A stretch of DNA of 35,148 bases from Vicinamibacteria bacterium (GTDB lineage: Bacteria > Acidobacteriota > Vicinamibacteria > Vicinamibacterales > UBA8438), in assembly GCA_022821235.1 (NCBI GenBank), contig JAJEEA010000037.1:1-35148 (forward strand). Reading direction: 5' to 3'. Shown here one piece after another: positions 1 to 8,754 of this stretch; position 1 is the first letter of the stretch; each line of letters opens with the position of its first letter. The position numbers and the translations under genes were made by a program. Under the pieces are notes generated by a model. It was given only the letters and a program-made list of their open reading frames with translations, was not told the origin of the DNA and did no database searches.

Positions 1-1382
1 GGGCGGCACACGAAGATGCGCCGGCGACTCGGCGTGTCCTCTGCCGAGGGTCCGCCCCCGGCCGCGAGGGACCCGCCGCCGACCGGGCGTCCGCCGCCGG
101 TGGCCGCCGGGGATCCATCGCCGGCCGGGAACCCGACGCCCCCCGGCCGGGACCCGTCACGGGCCGGAAGCTCGCGGCCCCGCGTGGTCGGGGATTCGTC
201 GCGGGCCGGAAGCTCGCGGCCCGGCGTGGTCGGGGACCCGTCGCCGGCCGGGAGCCCGTCGGCGGGCGCGAACGGCCCGGTGACGATGACGCTGCCCAGG
301 TACGGCTGCACTCGGGTGTCGCCGCCGGTGATGCTGGTGTACGGCCGCAGGTAGGGCTGGCGCAGCGTCTCGGGGTACGCCGCGGTCTTCCGCACGAACG
401 TCACCCGCAGCTCGCGCGGCCCCGCCTGAACGGGCAGCCGGAACTCCCAGTCGCGGTCGATGTTCCGCTGCCGGTCGCGCCAGGCGCGGTGCTCGTCGCT
501 GTCGCGCGGCGCGTCGGGCGGGAGCCCGCCGGCGATGAAGGTGCGCACCAGCGCCCCGTCCAGGCTCACCTCCACCGTGTGCGGCACCTCGAAGATGGCC
601 AGGTTGTCGCCGGCGTTGCGGGCCAGCCGGACCCGGATGTCGTACTCCGCGTCCTCCGGGAACGTGTGGCGGAACGCGCCGCCGCCGCGGGTGCCGAACG
701 GCATGCCCGCCACCCAGTCGTCCTGCGGCAGGTCGCTCGCGAGGCGGAACACCTCGGCGGTGGCGGAAGGCGCAGGGCGCCCGACCGCCACGCGGGCGAT
801 CTTGCGAGCCGCCGCGAGATATCGTTCCAGCAACGTCGGCGAAACCCCGAGCACCCCCGCGATGTTGTCGAAGCCGTAGCTCGCGCCGTCGGCCGGCAGC
901 AGCTCCGCGACGTCGATCTCCAGGTCGAGGAGGTCGCGCACCGCGTGGTGGTACTCGGTCCGGTTCAGGCGGTGGAACGCCTCGGTCCGGCCCGGATCGG
1001 GGTTGGCGGCGGCGTGCCGGTCCAGCTCGGTCTCCAGCCAGCCGACGAACCGGTCGTAGGTCGCCGCGTCCGGCCGCGGCCGGGGCGGCGGAGGCATGGC
1101 CCCGGCCCGCAGCTTGCGCACCACTGTCTCCCACACCGCGGGGGCCGCCGCCACGGCCGCGACGTCGTGCTCGTCGAGGGCCAGCCCCGCCGTCCGCATG
1201 CGGCCGTTGTGGCAGGTCACGCAGTAGCGGTCCAGCAGCTCCCGCTGCCACCCGCCGCCGGCCGGGCCGGGCTGCCCTGCCGACGGCTCGGCCGCCAGCA
1301 CGGGCCGCGCGCCGCCGATCCCGGCCGCGGCCAGAGTGAGCACCAAACACACGAGCAACGAAACGGATCGCTGTCCAAGCAT
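1..1382 (-). CDS. DUF1587/DUF1592-family secreted cytochrome c (3' part beyond the window)
   Basis: The gene starts with ATG at 1382 and stays open through position 1, so the C-terminal part (expected DUF1588/DUF1585-type domains) is missing. Residues 1-31 form a signal peptide. A heme c site C-V-T-C-H lies at about 54-58. A DUF1587-like segment (FHRLNRTEYHHAVRDLLDLE) follows at about 137-156, then a beta-rich DUF1592 region ending in a GPF motif. These proteins are exported multidomain cytochromes common in Planctomycetes and Acidobacteria; their substrates are mostly unknown. Between the GPF motif and the conserved PSRRRIFVC junction, normally a short linker, there is an insert of roughly 80 residues built on a 14-residue repeat (about residues 365-450). 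The frame was followed residue by residue on the minus strand; a longer minus-strand frame overlapping this region is out of phase and lacks these motifs. Confidence 0.85.
   Translation of the reverse strand, partial: MLGQRSVSLLVCLVLTLAAAGIGGARPVLAAEPSAGQPGPAGGGWQRELLDRYCVTCHNGRMRTAGLALDEHDVAAVAAAPAVWETVVRKLRAGAMPPPPRPRPDAATYDRFVGWLETELDRHAAANPDPGRTEAFHRLNRTEYHHAVRDLLDLEIDVAELLPADGASYGFDNIAGVLGVSPTLLERYLAAARKIARVAVGRPAPSATAEVFRLASDLPQDDWVAGMPFGTRGGGAFRHTFPEDAEYDIRVRLARNAGDNLAIFEVPHTVEVSLDGALVRTFIAGGLPPDAPRDSDEHRAWRDRQRNIDRDWEFRLPVQAGPRELRVTFVRKTAAYPETLRQPYLRPYTSITGGDTRVQPYLGSVIVTGPFAPADGLPAGDGSPTTPGRELPARDESPTTRGRELPARDGSRPGGVGFPAGDGSPAATGGGRPVGGGSLAAGGGPSAEDTPSRRRIFVCR
119..262 (-). repeat. 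42-bp in-frame tandem repeat coding a 14-aa unit
   Basis: Two almost identical 42-bp units lie at 161-202 and 203-244, flanked by degenerate copies (about 119-160 and a partial one from 245). On the coding strand the unit reads approximately LPARDxSPTTxGRE and continues into Gly/Pro-rich degenerate repeats. The period is a multiple of three, so the repeat expands without breaking the cytochrome frame. Confidence 0.8.
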
Positions 1383-1472
1383 GCTTCTACGGATCGCCGT
1401 AGTATCCGGGGGAAGCGAACCGGTGTCAATTGGTGTCAATCGCGGTCCGCGGTGCGGCTGTACGCCGGGACA

Positions 1473-2627
1473 CTACAGGAGATCGCCCTCCCACAGCCGG
1501 CGCACGAAGGTCGCCGCCGGGAGGACGTCGATGCCGTCGGGGGTCCGACGGGCGCGCGGTTCCAGGCAGACCACGGCCCGGCGGCGGACGCCGGGGTGAT
1601 CGACGGCGAGGCTCCGGAGCCCCTTCAGGTGATCGCGCGTGATCCGCGGGCTTGCCTTCGCTTCGACGGCGAGTCGCAGGTCGCCGACCACGAAGTCGAC
1701 CTCCGTGCCGCCGGCGAGCCGCCAGTACGCCAGCTCGTGGTCGAGCTCGCGATAGTCGAGGCAGGCGGACAGCTCGTGGAAGACCCAGTTCTCGAACGCC
1801 CGGCCGTAGAGCTCCGAGCCGGGTGACAGCTCGCCCCGGCGCGCGAGGCGGTTGACCACGCCGACGTCCGCGAAATAGAACTTCGGCGCGCCGATCGTCC
1901 GGCGCCGCGAGCGCTTCCGCCAGGCCGGCAGCCACCGTCCCAGCAGCGTGTCCTCCAGGATGCCGAAGTACCCCCTCACGGTGCGGCTCGACACGCCGCA
2001 TTCGCGGGCGAGGTTGGAGCAGTTGACCACCCCCCCGTCCCCCAGCGCCGCCGCGTCCAGGAATCCCGAGAACGCCGGGAGGCTGCGCACCAGCCCTTCG
2101 GCCGCCACTTCCTCCCGGAGATAGTCGGCGACGTAGGCGTCGAGCAGCCGGCCCGGCCGGCGCGCCTCGTACATCCTGGGCAGGTAGCCGTGGTTGAGCA
2201 GGCGGGTCAGGTCGAACCCGCTTCCGATCTCCGCCGCCGTCAGCCCGTACAACCGGTACCGCACCGCCCGACCGCCCAGCAGGTTGGCGCCGCCGCGCTT
2301 CACCTTCCGCGCGCTCGACCCGCACAACGCGAAGTGAAGCCCCCGGTTCTCGATGAGCCAATGCACTTCATCGAGCAGGGCCGGTGCCTTCTGAACCTCG
2401 TCGATCACGATCTGACGCTCGGGCTCCGGCCTGCCGGCATCGATCTCCTCGCGGAGGACCTCGGGATTGACGGCGTAACGCCTGAACTCGTCGGCCTTCA
2501 GCAGATCGATCCAGCGTCCGTCCGGATATCGCCGTCTCAGGAGGGTGCTCTTGCCGGTCTGGCGGGGCCCCCACAGGAAGAAGGTCTCCTGGCCGCGAGC
2601 GGGAAGGTCGAGGCGTCTTTCGAACAT
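1473..2627 (-). CDS. AAA ATPase with C-terminal DUF4143 domain
   Basis: This 384-aa protein belongs to the bacterial AAA_14/DUF4143 family. A Walker A motif GPRQTGKST is at residues 20-28, and a Walker B-like segment (IVIDEVQKAP) lies about 70 residues later, followed by a sensor-like LCGSSARK. The C-terminal half has the DUF4143 features FYFADVGVVN, RAFENWVFHEL and the nuclease-like EVDFVVGD...AVEAKAS. The cellular role of these ATPases is poorly defined; an ATP-dependent DNA or toxin/defence function is often assumed but nothing here proves it. I chose the ATG at 2627 because family members normally begin this close to the Walker A and because the DNA just upstream is AT-rich and promoter-like. 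An in-frame ATG at 2696 would add 23 residues. It is divergent from the PQQ dehydrogenase at 2780. Confidence 0.85.
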   Translation of the reverse strand: MFERRLDLPARGQETFFLWGPRQTGKSTLLRRRYPDGRWIDLLKADEFRRYAVNPEVLREEIDAGRPEPERQIVIDEVQKAPALLDEVHWLIENRGLHFALCGSSARKVKRGGANLLGGRAVRYRLYGLTAAEIGSGFDLTRLLNHGYLPRMYEARRPGRLLDAYVADYLREEVAAEGLVRSLPAFSGFLDAAALGDGGVVNCSNLARECGVSSRTVRGYFGILEDTLLGRWLPAWRKRSRRRTIGAPKFYFADVGVVNRLARRGELSPGSELYGRAFENWVFHELSACLDYRELDHELAYWRLAGGTEVDFVVGDLRLAVEAKASPRITRDHLKGLRSLAVDHPGVRRRAVVCLEPRARRTPDGIDVLPAATFVRRLWEGDLL

Positions 2628-2779
2628 CTGCTTCAAATTATCATGATATTTTGAATCGGAGATGCCGAAACCACCCTGCCCCACCGCGCTGGTCACCGCC
2701 CGGCAGCTACGCGCGCCGCCACGCGCGCGGTCGGCGCCGCCAAGTGCGGTAGACTGGCGCCGATTCCAGGAGGGAAACG

Positions 2780-4765
2780 ATGCCGGAGCGGACGAATCTT
2801 GGCGTGCGGGCCGGGGCGATGGTCCTGGCCGGAACGGTGGCCCTGAGCACGGCGGCCCTCCCCGCGGCGGGCCAGACGGTCGAGTGGCCGGCCTACGCGG
2901 CCGACCGGGCCGGCACCAAGTACCTGCCCCTGGACCAGATCGACGCCGAGACGGTGGCGGATCTCGAGATAGCGTGGCGGCAGCCGGTGATTCCCGACGC
3001 GATCCGGAACGGCGAGACCACCCGGGGGCCCGTCGGCTCGCAGACCACGCCCCTGATGGCGGGCGGCCTGCTCTACTTCAGCACCGGCCTCGGCACCGTC
3101 GCGGCCCTCGAACCGACCACCGGCGAGGTGGTCTGGAACACCGGGCCGAGCGACGGCGTGCGGGTGCGGCAGACGCGCGGCGTCGCGTACTGGACCGACG
3201 GCGAGGAGCGCCGCGTGCTCGCGACCCTCGGCCCGAGGCTGGTGTCGCTCGACGCCCGCACCGGCCGCCGCGACCCCGGGTTCGGCGAGGCCGGCGAGAT
3301 CGACCTGCGCGAGGGGCTGCTGCGCCCCTTCCCCGACTTCTACTGGAACTCGGCCCCCATCGTCGTCAATGACGTCATCGTCATCGGCTCGTTCGTCGAG
3401 GACATCACCACCGCCCAGCGCACCGCCAACAAGGAGTCGCCGCGCGGCGACGTCCGCGGCTACGACGTGCGGACGGGCGAGCACGTGTGGACGTTCCACA
3501 CGATTCCGCTCGAGAACGAGTTCGGGGTGGAGACGTGGGGGGCCGACCCCGTCGACGACCGCGCGTCGTGGGAGTACAGCGGCAACACCAACATGTGGGC
3601 CCACCCCACCGGCGACGAGGAGCTGGGCATCGTCTACCTGCCGCTGTCGACGCCCACCAACGACTACTACGGCGGCCACCGACCCGGCGACAACCTGTTC
3701 GCGGAGAGCCTCGTCGCCGTCGACTCCCGCACCGGCGAGCGGCTGTGGCACTTCCAGGCCATCCACCACGGGGTGTGGGACTACGACTTCGCGTCGTCGG
3801 CGGTGCTGATGGACATCACCGTCGACGGGCGCGAGATCAAGGCGGTCGCCCAGCCCAGCAAGCAGGCGTTCACCTACGTCTTCGACCGGGTCACGGGCGA
3901 GCCGGTGTGGCCCATCGAGGAGCGGCCGGTCCCCGGCTCGGACGTGCCTGGCGAGCGGCTGGCCCCGACCCAGCCGTTCCCCACGAAGCCGCCGCCGTTC
4001 GAGCTGCAGGGCGTGACGGTGGACGACCTGATCGACTTCACGCCCGAGCTGCGGGCCGAGGCCATCGAGCTGCTGGACCAGTACGTGTGGGGGCCCATGT
4101 TCACGGCGCCGATCCTGCTCGACCCCCGGCCCGGCGGCAAGAAGGGCACCATCTTCAGCCCCGGCACCGCCGGCGGCGCGAGCTGGAGCGGGGCCGGGGT
4201 GGACCCGGAGACCGGCATGCTCTACGTGCCGTCCGCCTACAGCCAGAACGTCGTCGCCCTCGTGCCGTCCGAGCACCCCCGGGCCGACGTGCGGCTGGTG
4301 CGGGAGCGGTACACGCCGCTGCTGGGGCCGCAGGGCCTGTCGATGTTCAAGCCGCCCTACGGCCGGCTGACCGCCATCGACATGCACGCCGGCGACATCG
4401 CCTGGCAGGTCGCCAACGGCGAGGGCCCGCGCGACCACCCCTCCCTGCGCGACCTCGACCTGCCGCGGCTGGGCCAGGGGGGACGCGCCTCGGTGCTCGT
4501 GACGAAGTCGCTGGTGTTCCTGGGCGAGGGCGGCAACACCGGGGTCTCGGCCCTGCCCCAGTGGTACAACGGGCCGGGGGGCAAGATGTTCCGCGCCTAC
4601 GACAAGGCCACCGGCGAGGTGGTGTGGGAGATGGAGCTGCCGGGCGGCACCACCGGCGCCCCCATGACCTATATGATCGACGGTCGCCAGTTCATCATCG
4701 TCGCCGTCGGCTGGGACGACATGGCGAGCGAGCTCATCGCGCTGGCCTTGCCGGAAGCGGAGTGA
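2780..4765 (+). CDS. Secreted PQQ-binding beta-propeller dehydrogenase (membrane glucose dehydrogenase-like branch)
   Basis: This 661-aa protein has a signal peptide (residues 1-31, ending in AAGQ) and then the quinoprotein eight-bladed propeller. Repeated tryptophan-docking motifs are visible (TGEVVWNTG, TGEHVWTFH, TGERLWHFQ, TGEVVWEME). The segment IHHGVWDYD corresponds to the active-site region of membrane glucose dehydrogenase-like quinoproteins. No vicinal Cys-Cys pair is present, unlike the second quinoprotein downstream. It should oxidise a sugar or alcohol in the periplasm and pass electrons to quinone or cytochrome c; the substrate cannot be told from sequence. A strong ribosome-binding site (aggaggg) sits 6 nt before the ATG. 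A weak -10-like TAGACT lies at 2750-2755. The diheme cytochrome 340 bp downstream on the same strand is a plausible electron acceptor. Confidence 0.9.
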   Translation: MPERTNLGVRAGAMVLAGTVALSTAALPAAGQTVEWPAYAADRAGTKYLPLDQIDAETVADLEIAWRQPVIPDAIRNGETTRGPVGSQTTPLMAGGLLYFSTGLGTVAALEPTTGEVVWNTGPSDGVRVRQTRGVAYWTDGEERRVLATLGPRLVSLDARTGRRDPGFGEAGEIDLREGLLRPFPDFYWNSAPIVVNDVIVIGSFVEDITTAQRTANKESPRGDVRGYDVRTGEHVWTFHTIPLENEFGVETWGADPVDDRASWEYSGNTNMWAHPTGDEELGIVYLPLSTPTNDYYGGHRPGDNLFAESLVAVDSRTGERLWHFQAIHHGVWDYDFASSAVLMDITVDGREIKAVAQPSKQAFTYVFDRVTGEPVWPIEERPVPGSDVPGERLAPTQPFPTKPPPFELQGVTVDDLIDFTPELRAEAIELLDQYVWGPMFTAPILLDPRPGGKKGTIFSPGTAGGASWSGAGVDPETGMLYVPSAYSQNVVALVPSEHPRADVRLVRERYTPLLGPQGLSMFKPPYGRLTAIDMHAGDIAWQVANGEGPRDHPSLRDLDLPRLGQGGRASVLVTKSLVFLGEGGNTGVSALPQWYNGPGGKMFRAYDKATGEVVWEMELPGGTTGAPMTYMIDGRQFIIVAVGWDDMASELIALALPEAE

Positions 4766-5104
4766 CGCGGGTCGCGGATCGTCGGCAACGCCACGTGCGG
4801 CGGCGACGGTATCGGAGTCCGAGATGAAGCGCCGGGTTGCGCCGGCCCCGGCGAAGCGTTGCGCGGCGATGGGAGCCCTTGCCGGGAACACCGCCCTGGT
4901 CGAGGGCGCCGGACGCACCGACCGCCCGGGACCGCGCTCCGGTGCGGCACGAGCCGGCCGCATTCCATGAAGTCGGGGTCGGCGGTGTCCCACTCATGGC
5001 AGTTCGGGTACGGGCAATCGAAGAGCCGCCCGACTTCCGCGCACGACGCAGCTCCGGCGCGAACGCCGCGGGGCGTCGGTCGCGGGCTCCCGGAGGATCA
5101 TCAC
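4766..5104 (+). other. Intergenic stretch, no gene recognised
   Basis: This 339-bp stretch lies between the first quinoprotein and the diheme cytochrome. A GC-rich hairpin (CGCCGG/CCGGCG) lies at 4840-4853, 75 nt after the stop codon, and could stall transcription, but no T-run follows. Frames that cross the stretch have atypical Arg/Pro-rich composition. The cytochrome ribosome-binding site (ggagga) is at its right end. Confidence 0.5.
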
Positions 5105-5911
5105 ATGCGCAGAACGACCATAGCGCACTTGAGCGGCATCGCGGTGCTGATGGCCGTCGCCGCCGTCCCGTGGCACGCGGCCGCGCAGGCGCAGGAGTCG
5201 GAGAACCCCTTCACGAGCCGGATCGACGTGCGGATGGGCCGGCAGAGCTACCAGGCCCAGTGCTCGACGTGTCACGGCATCAACGCCACCGGGAACCCGG
5301 AGGTGGGCGGACCGGACCTGTCGACCGGGCAGTTCCAGCGCGCCGACGGCGACCCGGGGCTGTTCCGGGTCATCCGCGACGGCATCGACGGCACCGCGAT
5401 GATCGGGCTCGGCGCCGACGCGACGGAGCAGTCGGTGTGGCAGATCGTCACCTTCCTGCGCTCCCTCGCCCCCGCCGGCGTCGATACCGGCGGGTCGGCC
5501 GCGGCCGGTCGGGCGCTCTTCGCCGGCGAGAGCGACTGCGCGCGCTGCCACATGGTGAACGGCGACGGCGGCCGCCTCGGGCCGGACCTCTCGTTCGTGG
5601 GCGACCGGCGCACCCCCGCCGAGCTCGCGAGCGACCTCGTCGACCCCGACGCCGAGGTACTGCCCCGTTGGTGGACGATCACCGCGACCGGCCCCGGCGG
5701 CGAGACGGTCGAGGGCCTCCGTATGAGCGAGGACACCTTCACCTACCGCATCATGGACGCGGACGAGAACCTTCGGGCGTTCTCCAAGTACGGCGACTGG
5801 TCGTACGAGCGGACCCGGGCCTCCACCATGCCCGGCTACGCGGCTACGCTGACCGTGCAGGAACGGACCGACATCGTGGCGTATCTCTATTCCCTGCGGA
5901 GGGATCGATGA
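5105..5911 (+). CDS. Diheme cytochrome c, probable electron acceptor of the PQQ dehydrogenases
   Basis: This 268-aa exported protein has a signal peptide (residues 1-30) and two heme c sites, C-S-T-C-H at 53-57 and C-A-R-C-H at 145-149. That gives two class I cytochrome c domains of about 80 and 120 residues. The methionine in GTAMIG and the one in the C-terminal STMPGY segment are candidate axial ligands. The start is fixed by ggagga about 8 nt upstream of the ATG and by the signal peptide; a longer frame reaching back to 4859 has no such features. Its stop overlaps the ATG of the next quinoprotein (ATGA, 5908-5911), which implies translational coupling and a stoichiometric dehydrogenase-cytochrome pair. 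Confidence 0.92.
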   Translation: MRRTTIAHLSGIAVLMAVAAVPWHAAAQAQESENPFTSRIDVRMGRQSYQAQCSTCHGINATGNPEVGGPDLSTGQFQRADGDPGLFRVIRDGIDGTAMIGLGADATEQSVWQIVTFLRSLAPAGVDTGGSAAAGRALFAGESDCARCHMVNGDGGRLGPDLSFVGDRRTPAELASDLVDPDAEVLPRWWTITATGPGGETVEGLRMSEDTFTYRIMDADENLRAFSKYGDWSYERTRASTMPGYAATLTVQERTDIVAYLYSLRRDR

Positions 5912-7569
5912 CCCTGCCCCGCAACTCGCCCGCGCGCCTGAGGACAACCCTCGCCGCGGCTGCCGCCCTGGCAACCACGGCGGCAGCGCCGCTCCAGGCC
6001 CAGTCTCCGGCCGAGGGCGCCCCCATGTTCACCCCGGTGACCTGGGAGCGGCTGGTCGACGCGGCCGACGAGCCCCACAACTGGCTGATGTACAACGGCA
6101 CCCTCGACAGCCAGAGGTTCAGCCGCCTCGACCATATCGACCGGAGCAACGTCGCCGACCTCGAGTTGAAGTGGGCCCACCACATCCCCCGGCTCGACCG
6201 CGCCGAGACCACGCCGCTCGTCGTCGACGGGGTGATGTTCATCACCGAGTCGCCGAGCAACGTCGTCGCGGTGGACGCCGCCACCGGCCGCCCGTTCTGG
6301 CGCTACGACCACCCCCTGCCCGACGATCTGCGCATCTGCTGCGGCCGCAACAACCGGGGGGTCGCGATTCTCGACGAGCTGCTCTTCATGAGCACCCTCG
6401 ACGCCCATCTCGTGGCCATCGACGCCCGGACCGGCAGCCTCGTGTGGAACCGCGAGGTCGCCGACCACCGCGGCGGCTACAGCAAGACCGCCGCCCCCCT
6501 CGTCGTCAAGGACCGGGTGGTGACGGGCATCGCCGGGGGCGAGTTCGGCATCCGCGGCTTCCTCGACGCCTACGACGCCCGCACCGGCGAGCTCGAGTGG
6601 CGCACCTACACCATTCCCGGGCCCGACCACCCCGACAACCTCACGTGGGCCGGCGACTCGTGGCGCACCGGGGGGTCGCCGACGTGGATCACCGGGTCGT
6701 ACGACCCCGAGCTGAACCTCGTCTACTGGGGCACCGGCAACCCCGGCCCCGACTGGAACGGCGAGGTCCGGCCCGGCGACAACCTCTACTCCGACTCGGT
6801 CCTCGCCCTCGACGGCGACACCGGGGAGATGTCGTGGTACTTCCAGTTCACGCCGCACGACATCCACGACTGGGACGCGATTCAGATTCCCGTCCTCGCC
6901 GACATCGAGCTCGCCGGCGAGCCGCGGCAGGCGATGCTGTGGGCCAACCGCAACGGGTTCTACTACACCCTCGACCGGGCGACCGGCGAGTTCCTGCTCG
7001 GCGAGGCGTTCGCCCACCAGACCTGGGCGGAGGGGCTCGACTCGAACGGCCGGCCCATCCGGCGGCCGAACACGTCGCCCAGCCGCACCGGCACCCTCGT
7101 CGCCCCCATCGCGGGCGGCGCCACCAACTGGTGGTCGCCCGCCTACAGCCCGCGCACCGGCCTGCTCTACGTCAACGCGTTCGACGGCGAGGCGCTGTTC
7201 TTCATCCGCGACGAGGAGTACGTCGAGGGCGACACCTATCTGGGCGGGGGCACCGAGACCCCGCTGCCCATCGACCACTACCACAGCGCCATCCGCGCCA
7301 TCGACCCGGCCACCGGCGACGTCCGCTGGGAGTTCCCGATGACGCCGCGGAGCCGCGCGGGGGTGCTGGCCACGGCCGGCGACCTCGTGTTCAGCGCCAG
7401 CGTCGACGGCTACTTCTACGCCCTCGACGCGGAGAGCGGCGCCCCCCTGTGGCAGATCTCCCTCGGGGGCCGGGTCAACGCCTCGCCGATGAGCTACGCG
7501 GTCGGCGGCCGGCAGTTCGTGACGATGACCATCGGTAACACGCTGTACACCTTCGGCCTCGACGAGTAG
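5908..7569 (+). CDS. PQQ-dependent alcohol dehydrogenase with lanthanide-type (XoxF/ExaF-like) active site
   Basis: This 553-aa secreted quinoprotein (signal peptide 1-32) has the vicinal disulfide pair Cys144-Cys145 in RICCGRNNRG that stacks on PQQ in methanol/ethanol dehydrogenases. Probable metal ligands are Glu212 (GGEFGIRG) and Asn278 (GTGNPGPDWN). The catalytic Asp321 lies in TPHDIHDWDA, followed two residues later by Asp323. An Asp at this +2 position marks lanthanide-dependent XoxF/ExaF enzymes, whereas calcium-type MxaF has Ala. Alcohol oxidation in the periplasm is the inferred reaction. It is shorter than typical XoxF (about 600 aa). The ATG overlaps the cytochrome stop, so the two are an operon. 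No PQQ biosynthesis genes lie in the window. Confidence 0.9.
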   Translation: MTLPRNSPARLRTTLAAAAALATTAAAPLQAQSPAEGAPMFTPVTWERLVDAADEPHNWLMYNGTLDSQRFSRLDHIDRSNVADLELKWAHHIPRLDRAETTPLVVDGVMFITESPSNVVAVDAATGRPFWRYDHPLPDDLRICCGRNNRGVAILDELLFMSTLDAHLVAIDARTGSLVWNREVADHRGGYSKTAAPLVVKDRVVTGIAGGEFGIRGFLDAYDARTGELEWRTYTIPGPDHPDNLTWAGDSWRTGGSPTWITGSYDPELNLVYWGTGNPGPDWNGEVRPGDNLYSDSVLALDGDTGEMSWYFQFTPHDIHDWDAIQIPVLADIELAGEPRQAMLWANRNGFYYTLDRATGEFLLGEAFAHQTWAEGLDSNGRPIRRPNTSPSRTGTLVAPIAGGATNWWSPAYSPRTGLLYVNAFDGEALFFIRDEEYVEGDTYLGGGTETPLPIDHYHSAIRAIDPATGDVRWEFPMTPRSRAGVLATAGDLVFSASVDGYFYALDAESGAPLWQISLGGRVNASPMSYAVGGRQFVTMTIGNTLYTFGLDE

Positions 7570-7610
7570 AAGGCTGTGCCGGCGGATCCGCGGCGTCCGG
7601 TGTTCCGAGA

Positions 7611-7904
7611 ATGAACTGTTCTCCAGACCTGATTCTCGACTACCTGAATCGAGCCCGCGTGCGATGCACGTACGAGGCGTTCGCCGGTGTTCTCGGGGTA
7701 CCGAAGCGATCGTCGGGCCAGTACCTGGGCGACCCGCGACCGGAGGCCTCCTGGGTGGTCAAGAAGACCGGGAAGCACAAGGGTGAGCCCGAAGGCTACG
7801 CGGACTGCGACAAGCACCCTGAGCTCCACCGCACGAGCTACGTCATCGAGACAGAGGACGATCTTCGCCGGTGCATGCGGAGGGACGTCACCGAATTCCC
7901 CTGA
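7611..7904 (+). CDS. Small conserved protein of unknown function (HTH-like)
   Basis: This 97-aa protein begins with a predicted helical segment ([19 protein letters not shown]) followed by [16 protein letters not shown] and the motif RPEASWVV. I recognise the pattern from small uncharacterised bacterial proteins with a helix-turn-helix-like N-terminus and a conserved ASWVV core, but I cannot name a function. It starts 41 nt after the alcohol dehydrogenase stop with no strong ribosome-binding site and ends 20 nt before the glycosyltransferase start. The composition is less GC-extreme than its neighbours. Confidence 0.7.
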   Translation: MNCSPDLILDYLNRARVRCTYEAFAGVLGVPKRSSGQYLGDPRPEASWVVKKTGKHKGEPEGYADCDKHPELHRTSYVIETEDDLRRCMRRDVTEFP

Positions 7905-7924
7905 TTGGCCAGCGGCGGATCCCC

Positions 7925-8611
7925 TTGCGACTGTCGATCATCGTACCCGTCTACAACGAGGCGGCCACCATCGCCGAGGTGCTGTCGAGGGTGCTCGCGC
8001 TCGAGCTCGACCTCGACCGGCAGATCGTGGTGGTCGACGACGGCTCGACCGACGGCACCCGGGAGTGGCTCGACGCCTGGGTCGACGACCAGCCCGACTG
8101 GGTCGCCGTCGAGCACCACGCCGGCAACCGGGGCAAGGGGGCGGCCATCCGCACCGGGCTCGCGAAGGTCACCGGCGACTACGTCATCATCCAGGACGGC
8201 GACCTCGAGTACGACCCGCGGGACTACCCGCGCCTGCTCGCCCCCCTCGTCGAGGGGCGGGCCCGGGTCGTCTACGGCTCGCGGTTCCTGGGCGCGCGGC
8301 CGCCCATGTTCTTCACCCAGCGGATGGGCAACGTGTTCCTGACCCGGCTCACCAACCTGCTCTACGGCGCGTCGCTGACGGACATGGAGACGTGCTACAA
8401 GCTGTTCGCGCGCGACGTCATCGCCAAGCTGCCCCTGGCCGCCGACCGCTTCGACGTCGAGCCGGAGCTGACGGCGCGGGTGCTGCGGCAGGGGATCGAG
8501 ATCGTCGAGGTGCCGATAAGCTATTCGGGACGCTCGTACGTGAGCGGGAAGAAGATCGACTGGCGCGACCTCATCGTCGCGGTCCGGACGCTGGTCCGGC
8601 TGCGGCTGTGA
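7925..8611 (+). CDS. GT2-family glycosyltransferase (dolichol-phosphate mannosyltransferase-like)
   Basis: This 228-aa GT-A fold enzyme begins with [11 protein letters not shown]. It has the nucleotide-binding [10 protein letters not shown] at 37-46 and the metal-binding QDGDLEYDP at about 90-98. Next come YGSRFLG and a conserved [10 protein letters not shown]. Soluble members of this family transfer a hexose from a nucleotide sugar to a polyprenyl phosphate. There are no C-terminal membrane helices, so it is the short catalytic-domain form. The start is uncertain. A TTG at 7925 places the catalytic fold right at the N-terminus; an ATG at 7871 would overlap the preceding gene and add 18 non-conserved residues. 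Confidence 0.88.
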   Translation: MRLSIIVPVYNEAATIAEVLSRVLALELDLDRQIVVVDDGSTDGTREWLDAWVDDQPDWVAVEHHAGNRGKGAAIRTGLAKVTGDYVIIQDGDLEYDPRDYPRLLAPLVEGRARVVYGSRFLGARPPMFFTQRMGNVFLTRLTNLLYGASLTDMETCYKLFARDVIAKLPLAADRFDVEPELTARVLRQGIEIVEVPISYSGRSYVSGKKIDWRDLIVAVRTLVRLRL

Positions 8612-8754
8612 ACGGCGGCGGGCGGTCCGGACGCGATACGCGCGCCCGCACGGCGGCCGGAGCCTGACGGCGGACCCCCTGATTGACGGGCGCCGCACAG
8701 CGTCGAGAGGAGCTGCGGGCGGGCCGAACAGCGCCCTGCCTCGGACATGACGAC

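Noticed and set aside
157-1350. 397-codon minus-strand open frame over the DUF1592 cytochrome
   Set aside because: It is out of phase; the neighbouring frame carries the signal peptide, CVTCH heme motif and DUF1587/1592 landmarks.
2693-4993. Very long minus-strand open frame across the first quinoprotein
   Set aside because: Antisense shadow of high-GC coding DNA, rich in Arg/Gly/His/Val with no domain; the plus-strand gene has clear PQQ motifs and a strong RBS.
4930-5060. Minus-strand Cys-rich string (CPYPNCHEW ... MECGRL) resembling a zinc-ribbon fragment in the gap before the diheme cytochrome
   Set aside because: An in-frame stop lies upstream, there is no usable start before the Cys cluster, and the frame dissolves into shadow sequence.
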